Shown: positions 54,135-63,365 of the stretch, one piece after another
Numbering within the stretch: position 1 is the stretch's first letter
Layout of the letters: each line of letters starts with the position of its first letter
NCBI RefSeq assembly: GCF_001428075.1
Contig: NZ_LMSI01000007.1
Span: forward strand, 1-64,000
Reading direction: 5' to 3'
DNA: 64,000 nt
Source: Arthrobacter sp. Soil764
GTDB lineage: Bacteria; Actinomycetota; Actinomycetes; Actinomycetales; Micrococcaceae
The notes under the pieces: model-generated
The model's database searches: none
Told to the model about the DNA's origin: nothing
Seen by the model: the letters and a program-made list of their open reading frames with translations, nothing else
Position numbers and translations under genes: made by a program

Positions 54135-55223
54135 TCAATTGCGGACGCGGCTGCTGACCCGCGATAGATCTGCGGCACCGATGAGCCCGGCGTTGGGGCC
54201 AAGTGCGGCCAACTCTATTCCTGCAGCCGGGCGGAAGCCGCGGCCCGTCAGGTTCCGGGCGAACGCTTTGCGGGCCGGCTCCACCAGCAGGTCACCGGCT
54301 GAGCACAGCCCGCCGCCGATAACGAAGAGGCCCGGGTCCAGCGCAGCCGCCAGATTGGCCAGCCCCAGGCCCAGCCATTCGCCTACTTCCTCGATCAGCT
54401 CCCGTGACGCGGGATCTCCGGCCAGGGCAAGTTCGGTGACGACGGCTCCGGTGATGGCGTCGGGATGTCCGCCCACGGCTGCCAGCAGGTCCTGGGCCAT
54501 CGGCGAATTGGACCGGGCGAGGAGCCTGGCTTCCCGGCCCAGGGCGTTGCCGGACGCGTACTGTTCCCAGCATCCGCGATTGCCGCACTCGCACCGGTGG
54601 CCGCCGGGCACGATGATCTGGTGGCCGAACTCCCCTGCCACGCCGAACCGGCCGCGTTCCACCCTGCCGTCCATCACCATGGCGCCCCCGATGCCGGTGC
54701 CCAGCGTGATGCAAACCAGCCGGTCCTCCCCCTGCCCCGCACCGAAGCGCCACTCGGCCCAGGCCGCAGCATCGGCGTCGTTGGTCAGCAGCACCGGACG
54801 GCGCAGGAGCCGCTGGAGGTTCTCGCGCAGCGGTTCATTGCGCCAGGCAAGGTGCGGGCTGAAAAGCACGGTTCCACCGGCCAGGTCCATCCACCCGGCA
54901 GCTCCGATGCCCACTGACCAGATGCGGTGCCCCCGGCCCAGCTCCTCCACCAGTTCCACGATGACCTGCTCCACCGCGCGCGGATCCGTCCCCGGGGTGG
55001 ACCGCCGTGCCTCATTGAGGATCCTGCCTTCGGCGTCCACCACGCCCGCCGCCACCTTCGTTCCCCCGATGTCGATCCCGATGGCAAGTCCCTTGCGGCC
55101 AAGGCGAAGGTGCCCGCCGACACCACCGTGCAGCTGCCCGGCCCGGTATGTGGCGGGACGGCGGCGCCAGGGCGCTGGTCTTTTGAGGGGGCCGGCCTGA
55201 TCGCCGGACAAGGGTCCGTACAT
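54135..55223 (-). CDS. ROK family glucokinase
   Basis: 362 residues from ATG 55223. The ROK core begins near residue 46 with AIGIDIGGTKVAAGVVDAEG. LLTNDADAAAWAEWRFGAG holds the catalytic aspartate, ITLGTGIGGAMVMDG binds phosphate and CECGNRGCWE is the zinc cluster. These fit ATP-dependent glucokinases of the Streptomyces GlkA type. The first roughly 45 residues (proline- and arginine-rich) are longer than the family norm, so the real start could lie further downstream, but I see no convincing codon. It is convergent with the acidic membrane protein. Confidence 0.9.
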   Translation of the reverse strand: MYGPLSGDQAGPLKRPAPWRRRPATYRAGQLHGGVGGHLRLGRKGLAIGIDIGGTKVAAGVVDAEGRILNEARRSTPGTDPRAVEQVIVELVEELGRGHRIWSVGIGAAGWMDLAGGTVLFSPHLAWRNEPLRENLQRLLRRPVLLTNDADAAAWAEWRFGAGQGEDRLVCITLGTGIGGAMVMDGRVERGRFGVAGEFGHQIIVPGGHRCECGNRGCWEQYASGNALGREARLLARSNSPMAQDLLAAVGGHPDAITGAVVTELALAGDPASRELIEEVGEWLGLGLANLAAALDPGLFVIGGGLCSAGDLLVEPARKAFARNLTGRGFRPAAGIELAALGPNAGLIGAADLSRVSSRVRN

Positions 55224-55395
55224 AGTGCACCATTCTAGGCGGGCGGAATGATTGTCTTGACATATACGCCCCGCATGCCGCTCCCATTGACGGCTAAGTT
55301 ACTCGCCAGTAGGTTTGTGTACTGCACAGTTCCGGCAGGGGTACTAGTCTTTAGGCAAACCCCTGCGCGGGACTTCAGATATCAAAGGAGCTATA

Positions 55396-57204
55396 GTGCG
55401 CGAATTCAGTGTTCCGCCCCTGGTTGTTGTCCCACCCGAGACCAACATCACCGATCTGGTGTTGCGGCAGGCGGCCAAGCCCAGCAACCCGGCACTGTTT
55501 TCCCGGCTCGACGCCGCAGGCTCGTGGCGCGATGTGCCTGCCACGGAGTTCCTTGCCGACGTGAAGACACTGGCCAAGGGGCTCATGGCCAGCGGAGTCG
55601 GAACAGGTGACCGCGTCGGCATCATGTCCCGGACCCGTTACGAGTGGGCTCTGGTCGACTTCTCCATCTGGTTCGCCGGGGCCGTGTCGGTGCCCATTTA
55701 CGAAACCTCCTCCCCTTCCCAGGTTGCCTGGAACCTTGGCGATTCGGGCGCTGTGGCCGCCTTCGGCGAGTCCGCCCACCACGAGAACGTCATCCGCCAG
55801 GCCGTCACCGCCGAAGGACTAACGGCAGTGCAGCATGTGTGGCAGCTTGAGGGCCAAGGCCTGGACAGCCTCCGCGAGGCAGGCCGCGATGTCAGTGACG
55901 AAGAACTGGAGTCACGCAGAAGTGCAGCCGGCCTCCAAGACGTTGCCACGATCATTTACACGTCCGGAACCACCGGGCGCCCCAAGGGCTGTGAACTCAC
56001 GCACGGCAACTTCGTTGAACTCTCGGACAACGCACTGGCCATCATCGGCGAAATAGTCCACGAGAACGCCAAGACCATCATGTTCCTGCCGCTGGCCCAC
56101 GTCTTTGCCCGCTTTATCTCGGTGCTGGCCATGGCTGCCGGAACCACCGTTGCCCACACACCGGACATCAAGAACCTCCTGGCCGACCTGCAAAGCTACG
56201 AGCCCACATTCATCCTGGCGGTGCCCAGGGTCTTCGAAAAGGTCTACAACTCAGCCCTGACCAAGGCGGAGGACGGCGGCAAGGGCGCCATCTTCCACCG
56301 CGCCACCGAAACCGCCATCGCGTTTTCCAAAGCCCGGCAGGACGGCCGCGTCGGCCTGGGTTTGAAGCTCCGGCACGCCCTGTTCGACAAACTGGTGTAC
56401 GGCAAATTGCGCGCCGCCATGGGCGGGCACGTTGCCCACGCGGTGTCCGGCGGCGGCCCCCTTGGCGAGCGGTTGGGACACTTTTTCCAGGGCATCGGCC
56501 TGCAGGTGCTGGAGGGGTACGGTCTCACCGAAACCACGGCACCCATCACGGTCAACACGCCGTCACGGATCAAGATCGGCTCGGTGGGCAAGCCCCTGCC
56601 GGGGAACGCCGTGAAGATTGCCGACGACGGCGAGATCCTCGCCAAGGGAGTCTGCGTCATGCGGGGCTATTACCGGCGGGAAGACCTCACGGCGGAGGCG
56701 TTCACCGATGGCTGGTTCCATACCGGTGACATCGGCCGGGTGGACGATGATGGCTTTGTCTGGATCACCGGCCGCAAGAAGGAGATCATCGTCACCGCCG
56801 GCGGCAAGAATGTCATCCCCGCGCTGCTTGAAGACCAGATCCGCGCCGACGCCCTCGTGTCGCAGGTCCTGGTGGTGGGCGACAACAGGCCCTTCATCGG
56901 GGCCCTGGTGACCCTGGACCAGGAAGCCCTCCCGGGCTGGCTCCAGCGCCACGGACTTCCGGCCGACACCACCTTGGAGCAGGCCGCCTCGAATCCAGTG
57001 GTCAAGGCAGCGGTGCAGGACCTGATCACGGCCGCAAACACATCCGTATCCCAGGCCGAGGCTATCAAATCCTTCCGCATTGTCCCGGCAGACTTCACCG
57101 AGGCCTCCGGGCACCTGACCCCGTCCATGAAGGTGAAGCGGGCGCAGGTGATGAAGGACTTCGAAACCGTCATCGAGGAAATGTACTCGGCCCCGCGTTC
57201 CTGA
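55396..57204 (+). CDS. Long-chain fatty acid–CoA ligase (FadD15 type)
   Basis: 602 residues from GTG 55396, preceded by AAAGGAGC. It activates fatty acids through an acyl-adenylate. The AMP-binding motif IIYTSGTTGRPKGCELTHGN is near residue 190; VLEGYGLTETTAPIT and the hinge GWFHTGDIGRVDDDGFVWIT follow, with GRKKEIIVTAGGKNV completing the domain. Strong similarity in layout to mycobacterial FadD15, which also lies near plsC and aroG, supports the call. A terminator follows at 57246-57291. Confidence 0.93.
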   Translation: MREFSVPPLVVVPPETNITDLVLRQAAKPSNPALFSRLDAAGSWRDVPATEFLADVKTLAKGLMASGVGTGDRVGIMSRTRYEWALVDFSIWFAGAVSVPIYETSSPSQVAWNLGDSGAVAAFGESAHHENVIRQAVTAEGLTAVQHVWQLEGQGLDSLREAGRDVSDEELESRRSAAGLQDVATIIYTSGTTGRPKGCELTHGNFVELSDNALAIIGEIVHENAKTIMFLPLAHVFARFISVLAMAAGTTVAHTPDIKNLLADLQSYEPTFILAVPRVFEKVYNSALTKAEDGGKGAIFHRATETAIAFSKARQDGRVGLGLKLRHALFDKLVYGKLRAAMGGHVAHAVSGGGPLGERLGHFFQGIGLQVLEGYGLTETTAPITVNTPSRIKIGSVGKPLPGNAVKIADDGEILAKGVCVMRGYYRREDLTAEAFTDGWFHTGDIGRVDDDGFVWITGRKKEIIVTAGGKNVIPALLEDQIRADALVSQVLVVGDNRPFIGALVTLDQEALPGWLQRHGLPADTTLEQAASNPVVKAAVQDLITAANTSVSQAEAIKSFRIVPADFTEASGHLTPSMKVKRAQVMKDFETVIEEMYSAPRS

Positions 57205-57245
57205 CCCCGGGGGCGGAGGCGGACCCCGATCCTCTGCGTGCTATT

Positions 57246-57291
57246 CCCCGCGCCCCGCTAAGGCCGCTTCGCGGCGAGCAGGGGCGCGGGG
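57246..57291 (+). terminator. Terminator after the acyl-CoA ligase gene
   Basis: CCCCGCGCCCC (57246-57256) pairs with GGGGCGCGGGG (57281-57291), with an inner GCCGC/GCGGC stem, followed by CCCCTTTTA. Confidence 0.8.
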
Positions 57292-57385
57292 CCCCTTTTA
57301 CGCACGCTGCCGGACCGCGGCCCGCCTGTACCCACTACCGAACCGGCCTGCCGTAACTCGAGCTTGGTCCCTTGGAACAGGAGAA

Positions 57386-57414
57386 GGCCGCTCCCAATCA
57401 AATCGGGAGCGGCC
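57386..57414 (-). terminator. Terminator after pyc
   Basis: GGCCGCTCCC (57386-57395) pairs with GGGAGCGGCC (57405-57414) around a 9-nt loop, 30 nt after the pyc stop on the minus strand; a TTCTCC tail follows. Confidence 0.7.
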
Positions 57415-57443
57415 CTCTTCCTGTCGCTGGCGTTTGTTGCTGC

Positions 57444-60400
57444 TTACTGCTCGATGACCAGCAGCAAATCGCCGCCCTGGACCTGCTCCACCGAGGAGAT
57501 GGCGAGGCGGGAAACCTTGCCGCCCACCGGCGTCGTAATCGATGCTTCCATCTTCATTGCCTCGATGGTTGCCACCGTGTCGCCGGCTTTTACCTCGTCG
57601 CCGGGCTTGACCGTGACGGTGACGGCGCCCGCGAAGGGCGCGGCCACGTGGCCGGGCTGGGCGGGATCGGCCTTCTCGGCGGCCTTGACGTTGCTCACGA
57701 CTGAACGGTCGCGCACCATGACTGGCCGGGACTGGCCGTTGAGGGTGCACATGACCGTGCGCATGCCCTTCTCATCCGGTTCCGAGACGGCCTCCAGGGA
57801 AGCGATCAGCCGGACACCGCGCTCCAGCTGGATCTCGTGCTCGGTGCCGCGCTGGAGCCCGTACAGGTAATCACGGGTGTCCAGGACCGAGATGTTCCCG
57901 TACGTCTCCACGCTCTTCAGGTAGTCCTTGGTGGGCCCGTCGAAGAGCAGCCGGTTCAGCGTGTGCTGGCGGGTCTTCGAATCGGACTTCAGCGCGGCGC
58001 TGTCCTCGGCGCTGAGTTCCACGTCGCGGACCTTCACGCTCCGGCCCTGAAGGGCCTTGGTGCGGAAAGGCTCCGGCCAGCCGCCGGGAGGATCACCGAG
58101 CTCGCCGGACAGGAACCCGATCACGGAGTCCGGGATGTCGTAGTTCTGCGGGTTCGCCTCAAAATCTGCGGGGTCGGCGTTGAGGCCCACCAGGTGCAGG
58201 GCGAGGTCGCCCACCACCTTGGAGGACGGCGTCACCTTGACCAGATGGCCCAGGATGCGGTCGGCCGCAGTGTACATGTCCTCGATGGCTTCGAAGCGCT
58301 CCCCCAGGCCCAGGGCCATGGCCTGCTGGCGCAGGTTGGACAGCTGGCCGCCCGGGATCTCGTGCTTGTACACGCGGCCGGTGGGGCCGGGCAGGCCGGA
58401 CTCGAACGGTGCGTAAACGCGGCGCACGGCCTCCCAGTAAGGCTCGAGGGAGCTGACGGCGTCCAGGCTGAGGCCGGTGTCCCGGGGGGTGTGGGCCAAG
58501 GCAGCAACAAGGGCCGACGCCGAGGGCTGGCTGGTGGTTCCGGCCAGGGACGCCGAGGCAACATCCACGGCGTCCACGCCCGCGTCGACGGCTGCCAGGA
58601 GCGTGGCCAGCTGGCCGCCCGCGGTGTCGTGGGTGTGCAGGTGGACCGGGAGGTCGAACCGTTCCCGGAGGGCTGCAACCAGCTTGGCTGCAGCCGCCGG
58701 GCGGAGCAGGCCGGCCATGTCCTTGATGGCCAGGATGTGGGCGCCGGCGTCGACGATCTTCTGCGCGAGCCCCAGGTAGTAGTCCAGGGTGTAGAGCTTC
58801 TCCTCCGGGTCCAGCATGTCCCCGGTGTAGCAGAGCGCCACCTCAGCGACGGCGGTGCCGGTGGCCCGGACGGCGCGGATGGCCGGTGCCATCTGGCTGA
58901 CGTCGTTCAGGGCGTCGAAGATACGGAAGATGTCGATGCCAGTGGCTGCGGCCTCGTTGACGAACGCCTCGGTGACCTCTTCGGGGTACGGCGTGTAGCC
59001 AACGGTGTTCCGGCCGCGCAGCAGCATCTGGATGCAGACGTTGGGCATGGCGGCGCGAAGGGCAGCAAGCCGGTCCCAGGGGTCCTCCCCCAGGAAGCGC
59101 AGAGCCACGTCATACGTTGCCCCGCCCCAGGCCTCCACGGACAGCAGCTGCGGAAGCAGGGCCGTGACGGCCGGCCCTGCGGCAACCAGGTCCCGCGTGC
59201 GGACACGGGTGGCCAGCAGGGACTGGTGGGCATCACGGAAGGTGGTATCAGTGACGGCGACGGCGGTTTGTTCACGCAGCGCCCTGGCGAAGCCTTCCGG
59301 GCCGAGCTCAAGGAGTTTCTGGCGTGAACCCGGCGCCGGCTGCTTGCCTTTGACGTCGGGCAGCTTGTGGGCGGGGTTGGAGTGCACTGTCAGTTCGCCG
59401 TTGGGCTTGTTGACGGTGACGTCGGCCAGCCAGGTGAGGAGCTTGGTGCCGCGGTCGGCCGAGACGCGGGCCTTGAGCAGTTCGGGGCGCTGGTCAATGA
59501 AGTTGGTGGCCACATCCCCGGCGATGAAGTCCGGGTCATCCAGGACGGCCTGGAGGAAGGGGATGTTCGTGGAGACGCCGCGGATGCGGAATTCGGCCAG
59601 GGCGCGGCGGGCACGGGCCACGGCGGCCGGGTAGTCCCTGCCGCGGCAGGTGAGCTTAACCAGCATGGAGTCGAAGTGCGGGCTGATTTCGGCGCCGGAG
59701 TAGACCGTGCCGCCGTCCAGCCGCACACCCGCGCCGCCGGCCGAGCGGTAGCCGGTGATCTTTCCGACGTCGGGCCGGAAGCCGTTGGCGGGATCTTCCG
59801 TGGTGATGCGGCTCTGCAGTGCTGCGCCGCGCAGCTTGACGGAGTCCTGGGAGAGGCTAAGGTCGGCGAGGGTCTCGCCGGAGGCGATCCGCATCTGGGC
59901 CTGGACCAGGTCCACGTCCGTGACTTCTTCGGTGACCGTGTGCTCCACCTGGATGCGCGGGTTCATTTCGATGAAGACGTGCTGGCCTGCCCGCTCGCCC
60001 TCGGTGTCGACCAGGAACTCGACGGTGCCGGCGTTGACGTAGTTGAGCGCCTTGGCGAACTTCACCGCATCGCGGTAAAGGGCCTGGCGGATGCCCTCGT
60101 CCAGGTTGGGGGCCGGAGCGATCTCGATGACCTTCTGGTGCCGCCGCTGGATGGAACAGTCACGCTCGAAAAGGTGCATGACGTTGCCCTCGGCGTCCGC
60201 GAGGATCTGCACTTCGATGTGCCGCGGGCGCAGGACCGCCTGCTCCAGGAACATGGTGGGGTCACCGAACGCCGCATCCGCTTCACGCATGGCTGACTTA
60301 AGGGCTTCGGGCAGGGCTTCGCGGGTATCCACCCGGCGCATGCCGCGGCCGCCGCCGCCGGCCACAGCCTTGGCGAAGATGGGGAATCCGATCTCATCGG

Positions 60401-60842
60401 CAGCGGCCAGGAGCTCGTCCAGGTCCTTGGACGGCTCGCTGGACTTCAGGACCGGCACACCGGCTTCGCGGGCCGCCTTGAGGGCGGCGACTTTGTTGCC
60501 TGCAAGCTCCAGCACCTCGGCGGGCGGACCCACGAAGGTGATTCCGGCTTCCTTTGCCGCCCGTGCCAGGTCCGGGTTTTCCGAGAGGAAACCGTAGCCC
60601 GGGTAAATGGCGTCCGCTCCGGACTCCTTGGCAACCCGTACCACCTCCGCCACGTCCAGGTATGCCCGGACGGGATGGCCTTCCTCGCCAATCAGGTACG
60701 CCTCGTCCGCTTTCTGGCGGTGGATCGAGTTTCGGTCCTCTTGGGGAAAAACGGCAACGGTCTTGGCGCCAAGCTCGTAGCCGGCGCGGAAGGCCCTGAT
60801 CGCGATTTCACCGCGGTTGGCCACCAGAATTTTGGAAAACAT
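57444..60842 (-). CDS. pyc: Pyruvate carboxylase
   Basis: 1132 residues from ATG 60842, preceded by AGGAGAAG. It carboxylates pyruvate to oxaloacetate (anaplerosis). The domains in order are biotin carboxylase (FSKILVANRGEIAIRAFRA, ATP-grasp loop AGGGGRGMRRV, EMNPRIQVEHTVTEE), carboxyltransferase (TDTTFRDAHQSLLATRVRT and the metal motif VHLHTHDTAGGQ) and biotinyl carrier with Lys1097 in IEAMKMEAS. Length is that of single-chain tetrameric PYCs. A promoter (TTTGTG-17-TAGACA) lies just upstream and overlaps a palindrome. Confidence 0.98.
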   Translation of the reverse strand: MFSKILVANRGEIAIRAFRAGYELGAKTVAVFPQEDRNSIHRQKADEAYLIGEEGHPVRAYLDVAEVVRVAKESGADAIYPGYGFLSENPDLARAAKEAGITFVGPPAEVLELAGNKVAALKAAREAGVPVLKSSEPSKDLDELLAAADEIGFPIFAKAVAGGGGRGMRRVDTREALPEALKSAMREADAAFGDPTMFLEQAVLRPRHIEVQILADAEGNVMHLFERDCSIQRRHQKVIEIAPAPNLDEGIRQALYRDAVKFAKALNYVNAGTVEFLVDTEGERAGQHVFIEMNPRIQVEHTVTEEVTDVDLVQAQMRIASGETLADLSLSQDSVKLRGAALQSRITTEDPANGFRPDVGKITGYRSAGGAGVRLDGGTVYSGAEISPHFDSMLVKLTCRGRDYPAAVARARRALAEFRIRGVSTNIPFLQAVLDDPDFIAGDVATNFIDQRPELLKARVSADRGTKLLTWLADVTVNKPNGELTVHSNPAHKLPDVKGKQPAPGSRQKLLELGPEGFARALREQTAVAVTDTTFRDAHQSLLATRVRTRDLVAAGPAVTALLPQLLSVEAWGGATYDVALRFLGEDPWDRLAALRAAMPNVCIQMLLRGRNTVGYTPYPEEVTEAFVNEAAATGIDIFRIFDALNDVSQMAPAIRAVRATGTAVAEVALCYTGDMLDPEEKLYTLDYYLGLAQKIVDAGAHILAIKDMAGLLRPAAAAKLVAALRERFDLPVHLHTHDTAGGQLATLLAAVDAGVDAVDVASASLAGTTSQPSASALVAALAHTPRDTGLSLDAVSSLEPYWEAVRRVYAPFESGLPGPTGRVYKHEIPGGQLSNLRQQAMALGLGERFEAIEDMYTAADRILGHLVKVTPSSKVVGDLALHLVGLNADPADFEANPQNYDIPDSVIGFLSGELGDPPGGWPEPFRTKALQGRSVKVRDVELSAEDSAALKSDSKTRQHTLNRLLFDGPTKDYLKSVETYGNISVLDTRDYLYGLQRGTEHEIQLERGVRLIASLEAVSEPDEKGMRTVMCTLNGQSRPVMVRDRSVVSNVKAAEKADPAQPGHVAAPFAGAVTVTVKPGDEVKAGDTVATIEAMKMEASITTPVGGKVSRLAISSVEQVQGGDLLLVIEQ

Positions 60843-60886
60843 GCTTCTCCTGCATCATTGCGGGGTGGACTGATGAGTGGTCACAG

Positions 60887-60923
60887 TGTCTAGGACCTAC
60901 AAGGACAAACACAAATCTTTGTG
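60887..60923 (-). promoter_or_regulatory. pyc promoter with palindrome at the -35
   Basis: Minus-strand TTTGTG (60915-60910), a 17-bp spacer and TAGACA (60892-60887). The -35 is half of CACAAA-TC-TTTGTG (60910-60923), a likely protein-binding site. The rest of the 302-bp gap to the parA-like gene (60843-61144) also has a short repeat CATCA-N5-TGATG (61041-61055) and no gene. Confidence 0.5.
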
Positions 60924-61144
60924 GCAACAGTCACAGATTTTCCCGTCATGTCCCGATCGCTTTCAGCCTTGCGGGCGGAAACCGCCCCGACAGCACAGTC
61001 GGTGCCATGCCGACGCCCGGTAAGGCGGGATTCGCCGACGCATCAACATATGATGAGTAGGGCGGCAGGACCGTCCGGCTTCGGCTCTGCCGAGGCAAAC
61101 ATTACTCCCAACACGGCATCCGGCGTTAGGTTTTGGTCTCTCAA

Positions 61145-61963
61145 GTGCAAGTAGTCAGCATCAGCAGCCTCAAGGGTGGAGTCGGCAAGACTTCCGTCAC
61201 CACAGGATTGGCGTCTGCGGCGCTGGCCGCCGGAGTACGCACGCTGGTGGTGGACCTGGATCCGCACGCCGACGCCACCACAGCCCTCGGCGTACAGCCG
61301 GGCGACCACCTGGATATCGGCAGGATGCTGAAGAGCCCGCGCAGGGCGAAACTGGCCGAAAACGTGGTCCGCAGCAGCTGGGCTGACCGCACCCCGTCGA
61401 ACGGTGCCGGGCCTGCTGTGCTGGATGTCGCCGTCGGCTCTGCCTACACGGGGATCTATGACCGGCCGGACCTTGGCCGCCGCGACCTTCGCCGCCTTTC
61501 CGCCGTGCTCGCCGGCGCCGAGGATTACCAGCTGGTCCTCATTGACTGCCCGCCGTCGCTGAACGGCCTGACGCGCATGGCGTGGGCGTCCAGCGACAAG
61601 GTTGCCCTGGTCGCCGAACCCGGCCTGTTCTCGGTTGCCGGCACGGAACGCACCATGCGCGCCATCCAATTGTTCAAGCAGGAGTTCGCGCCCAATCTGT
61701 CACCGGCAGGCATCGTGGCCAACCGCGTCCGCAGCGGCTCTTCAGAGCACACCTACCGCCTGGCGGAAATGGAATCGATGTTTGGCGAACTCCTGCTGAG
61801 CCCGCGCATCCCCGAACAGGCCAACTGGCAACAGATCCAGGGCGCCGCCCACCCCGTCCACCACTGGCCCGGGGATTCGGCGAAGTCCGCGGCAGGACTG
61901 TTCGACGAACTGCTGTCCAATCTGATGGCAGCCGGCAAGGGCCTGCGCAGCCGCACCCGCTGA
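61145..61963 (+). CDS. ParA/MinD family ATPase
   Basis: 272 residues from GTG 61145 (TTG 61133 is an alternative). The deviant Walker A motif is SSLKGGVGKTSVTTGLAS, with the switch DLDPHADATTALG and Walker B LVLIDCPPSLNG; these define ParA-type ATPases that dimerise on DNA or membrane. No parB or parS-like sequence is adjacent, so it is an orphan, not the chromosome-partition pair. TAGGTT at 61127-61132 could be a -10, giving a 5' leader of only a few bases. It is convergent with a MerR gene. Confidence 0.9.
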   Translation: MQVVSISSLKGGVGKTSVTTGLASAALAAGVRTLVVDLDPHADATTALGVQPGDHLDIGRMLKSPRRAKLAENVVRSSWADRTPSNGAGPAVLDVAVGSAYTGIYDRPDLGRRDLRRLSAVLAGAEDYQLVLIDCPPSLNGLTRMAWASSDKVALVAEPGLFSVAGTERTMRAIQLFKQEFAPNLSPAGIVANRVRSGSSEHTYRLAEMESMFGELLLSPRIPEQANWQQIQGAAHPVHHWPGDSAKSAAGLFDELLSNLMAAGKGLRSRTR

Positions 61964-61975
61964 AACGCCTGTACA

Positions 61976-62017
61976 ACAAACAGGGCCACCCTCCAGCTGG
62001 AGGGCGGCCCTGTTTGT
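61976..62017. terminator. Bidirectional terminator between parA-like and MerR genes
   Basis: ACAAACAGGGCC (61976-61987) pairs with GGCCCTGTTTGT (62006-62017), with an inner perfect palindrome CCCTCCAG-CTGGAGGG (61989-62004). Confidence 0.88.
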
Positions 62018-62035
62018 TTAAGGTATATGTACTGC

Positions 62036-62629
62036 TTAGCTGATCTTCCGCGCGGCCCGCCGCTTGCTCAATTCGTCGTCCGGAAAGGACTGTTCGGCGG
62101 CATGCTCACTGGGGAGGGAGGCCAGGCTGCCTTCCACCTCGCGCCATACCCGTCCCACCGCAATGCCGAAGACGCCTTGGCCGCCCTGGACAAGGTCAAT
62201 GACTTCGTCCGCGGACGTGCATTCATAGACACTGGCGCCGTCGCTCATGAGCGTGATCTGGGCCAGGTCCTCGACGCCCCGCTCCCGCAGGTGTTCAACC
62301 GCGGTGCGGATCTGCTGAAGGGAAACGCCAGTGTCGAGGAGCCGCTTGACCACCTTGAGCACCAGGATGTCCCGGAACCCGTACAGCCGCTGGGAGCCGG
62401 ATCCTGCCGCGCCGCGGACGGCCGGCTCAACCAGCCCGGTACGGGCCCAGTAATCAAGTTGGCGGTAGGTGATGCCTGCCGCCTTGCAGGCAGTAGGACC
62501 ACGGTAGCCCGCGTCCTCGTCCAGTACTGGCAGGTCCTCGGTGAACAGGAGGCCCTGGGCACCGCTCACTGGCACAGCAACACCAGCCGTGGGCTGCTTC
62601 AGCCCGCCTGCTTCGCCTTTGGGACTCAC
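62036..62629 (-). CDS. MerR family regulator (Rv1830-like)
   Basis: 197 residues from GTG 62629, preceded by AAGGAGG; a longer frame from 62716 is rejected. The helix-turn-helix domain starts near residue 40 (GYRGPTACKAAGITYRQLDY, WARTGLVEP) and the wing contains SQRLYGFRDILVLKVVKRLL, then GVSLQQIRTAVEHL. MerR family members without the metal-binding C-terminus act as developmental or division regulators; this one parallels Rv1830 in the Rv1828–Rv1830 block. It is separated from the bfn gene by 232 bp. Confidence 0.9.
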   Translation of the reverse strand: MSPKGEAGGLKQPTAGVAVPVSGAQGLLFTEDLPVLDEDAGYRGPTACKAAGITYRQLDYWARTGLVEPAVRGAAGSGSQRLYGFRDILVLKVVKRLLDTGVSLQQIRTAVEHLRERGVEDLAQITLMSDGASVYECTSADEVIDLVQGGQGVFGIAVGRVWREVEGSLASLPSEHAAEQSFPDDELSKRRAARKIS

Positions 62630-62840
62630 CTGGATCCTCCTTGTCGTACGCTCCCGGGAACTGATACGGCAGCCTTGGCATGAAGACCATGCGTGTAATT
62701 TTTCCGCGGGGCGCACTTTCCAGTGTGACTTGCGCGGCTGCTGTAAGCAAGGGAACTTGATACTTCGACGTTAGGCCCGGCGGGTCCCGAGGTCAAAGAC
62801 CTCAGGGGCTTGGAAGAGGCGTGTCGAAACTTTCAGGCTT

Positions 62841-62852
62841 AACTTTAACCTT
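62841..62852. promoter_or_regulatory. AACYTTAACCTT motif shared with the ftsZ upstream region
   Basis: AACTTTAACCTT (62841-62852) differs at one base from 26405-26416 upstream of ftsZ. It lies just after the bfn stop. On the minus strand it forms direct repeats GTTAAG-GTTAAA-GTTAAG. The rest of 62630-62861 contains a hairpin GAGGTC-AAA-GACCTC (62789-62803) and no gene. Confidence 0.45.
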
Positions 62853-62861
62853 AACGTGACC

Positions 62862-63365
62862 TTAGCCGTCGAAATCCTCGGGTTCCACGTCGTCAAGGAA
62901 CTCGCGGAAACGGCGCAGTTCGCGCTCCTCATCCACTGTGGGGCCCGGCTCCGCGTCCTCGCCCTCATCGTGTTCGGTAATGCGGACGCCGGCCTCGTCC
63001 ATGACGGAGTCGGCGCACCAGATCCGGCACTTTGCGCGCAGCGCCACCGCAAGCGCGTCGGAAGCCCGGGAGCTCACGGTGGTTCCGTTCTCGAACTGCA
63101 GCTGCCCGTAAAAGATGTTGTCCTCCACCGCAACGATGTTGACGCTGACCACAGAGTGCCCCAGCGACTCCACGACGTCCACCAGGAGGTCATGCGTCAT
63201 GGGCCGGGGCGGCACCACGCCCTGCTGGGCAAGGGCAATGGCGCTGGCTTCCGGGGTGCCGATCCAAATGGGAACGTGGCGTTCGCCGTGCATCTCCTTG
63301 AGCAGGACCAGCGGCTGGTTGGAAGGCAGTTCGATGCGAACGCCTACAATCTCGACTTCGATCAT
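62862..63365 (-). CDS. Bifunctional nuclease (DUF151) family protein
   Basis: 167 residues from ATG 63365. MIEVEIVGVRIELPSNQPLV, then VPIWIGTPEASAIALAQQG and SRASDALAVALRAKCRIW, are the bifunctional nuclease family motifs. An acidic C-terminus (about 125-167) follows. Plant relatives have DNase/RNase activity; bacterial members such as Rv1829 are uncharacterised. The start codon shares one base with the stop of the upstream FtsR-like gene (TGATG), so the two are coupled. Confidence 0.92.
   Translation of the reverse strand: MIEVEIVGVRIELPSNQPLVLLKEMHGERHVPIWIGTPEASAIALAQQGVVPPRPMTHDLLVDVVESLGHSVVSVNIVAVEDNIFYGQLQFENGTTVSSRASDALAVALRAKCRIWCADSVMDEAGVRITEHDEGEDAEPGPTVDEERELRRFREFLDDVEPEDFDG

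Noticed and set aside
57837..59327. 496-codon open frame on the plus strand
   Set aside because: Antisense to pyc, with no motif and no ribosome binding site.
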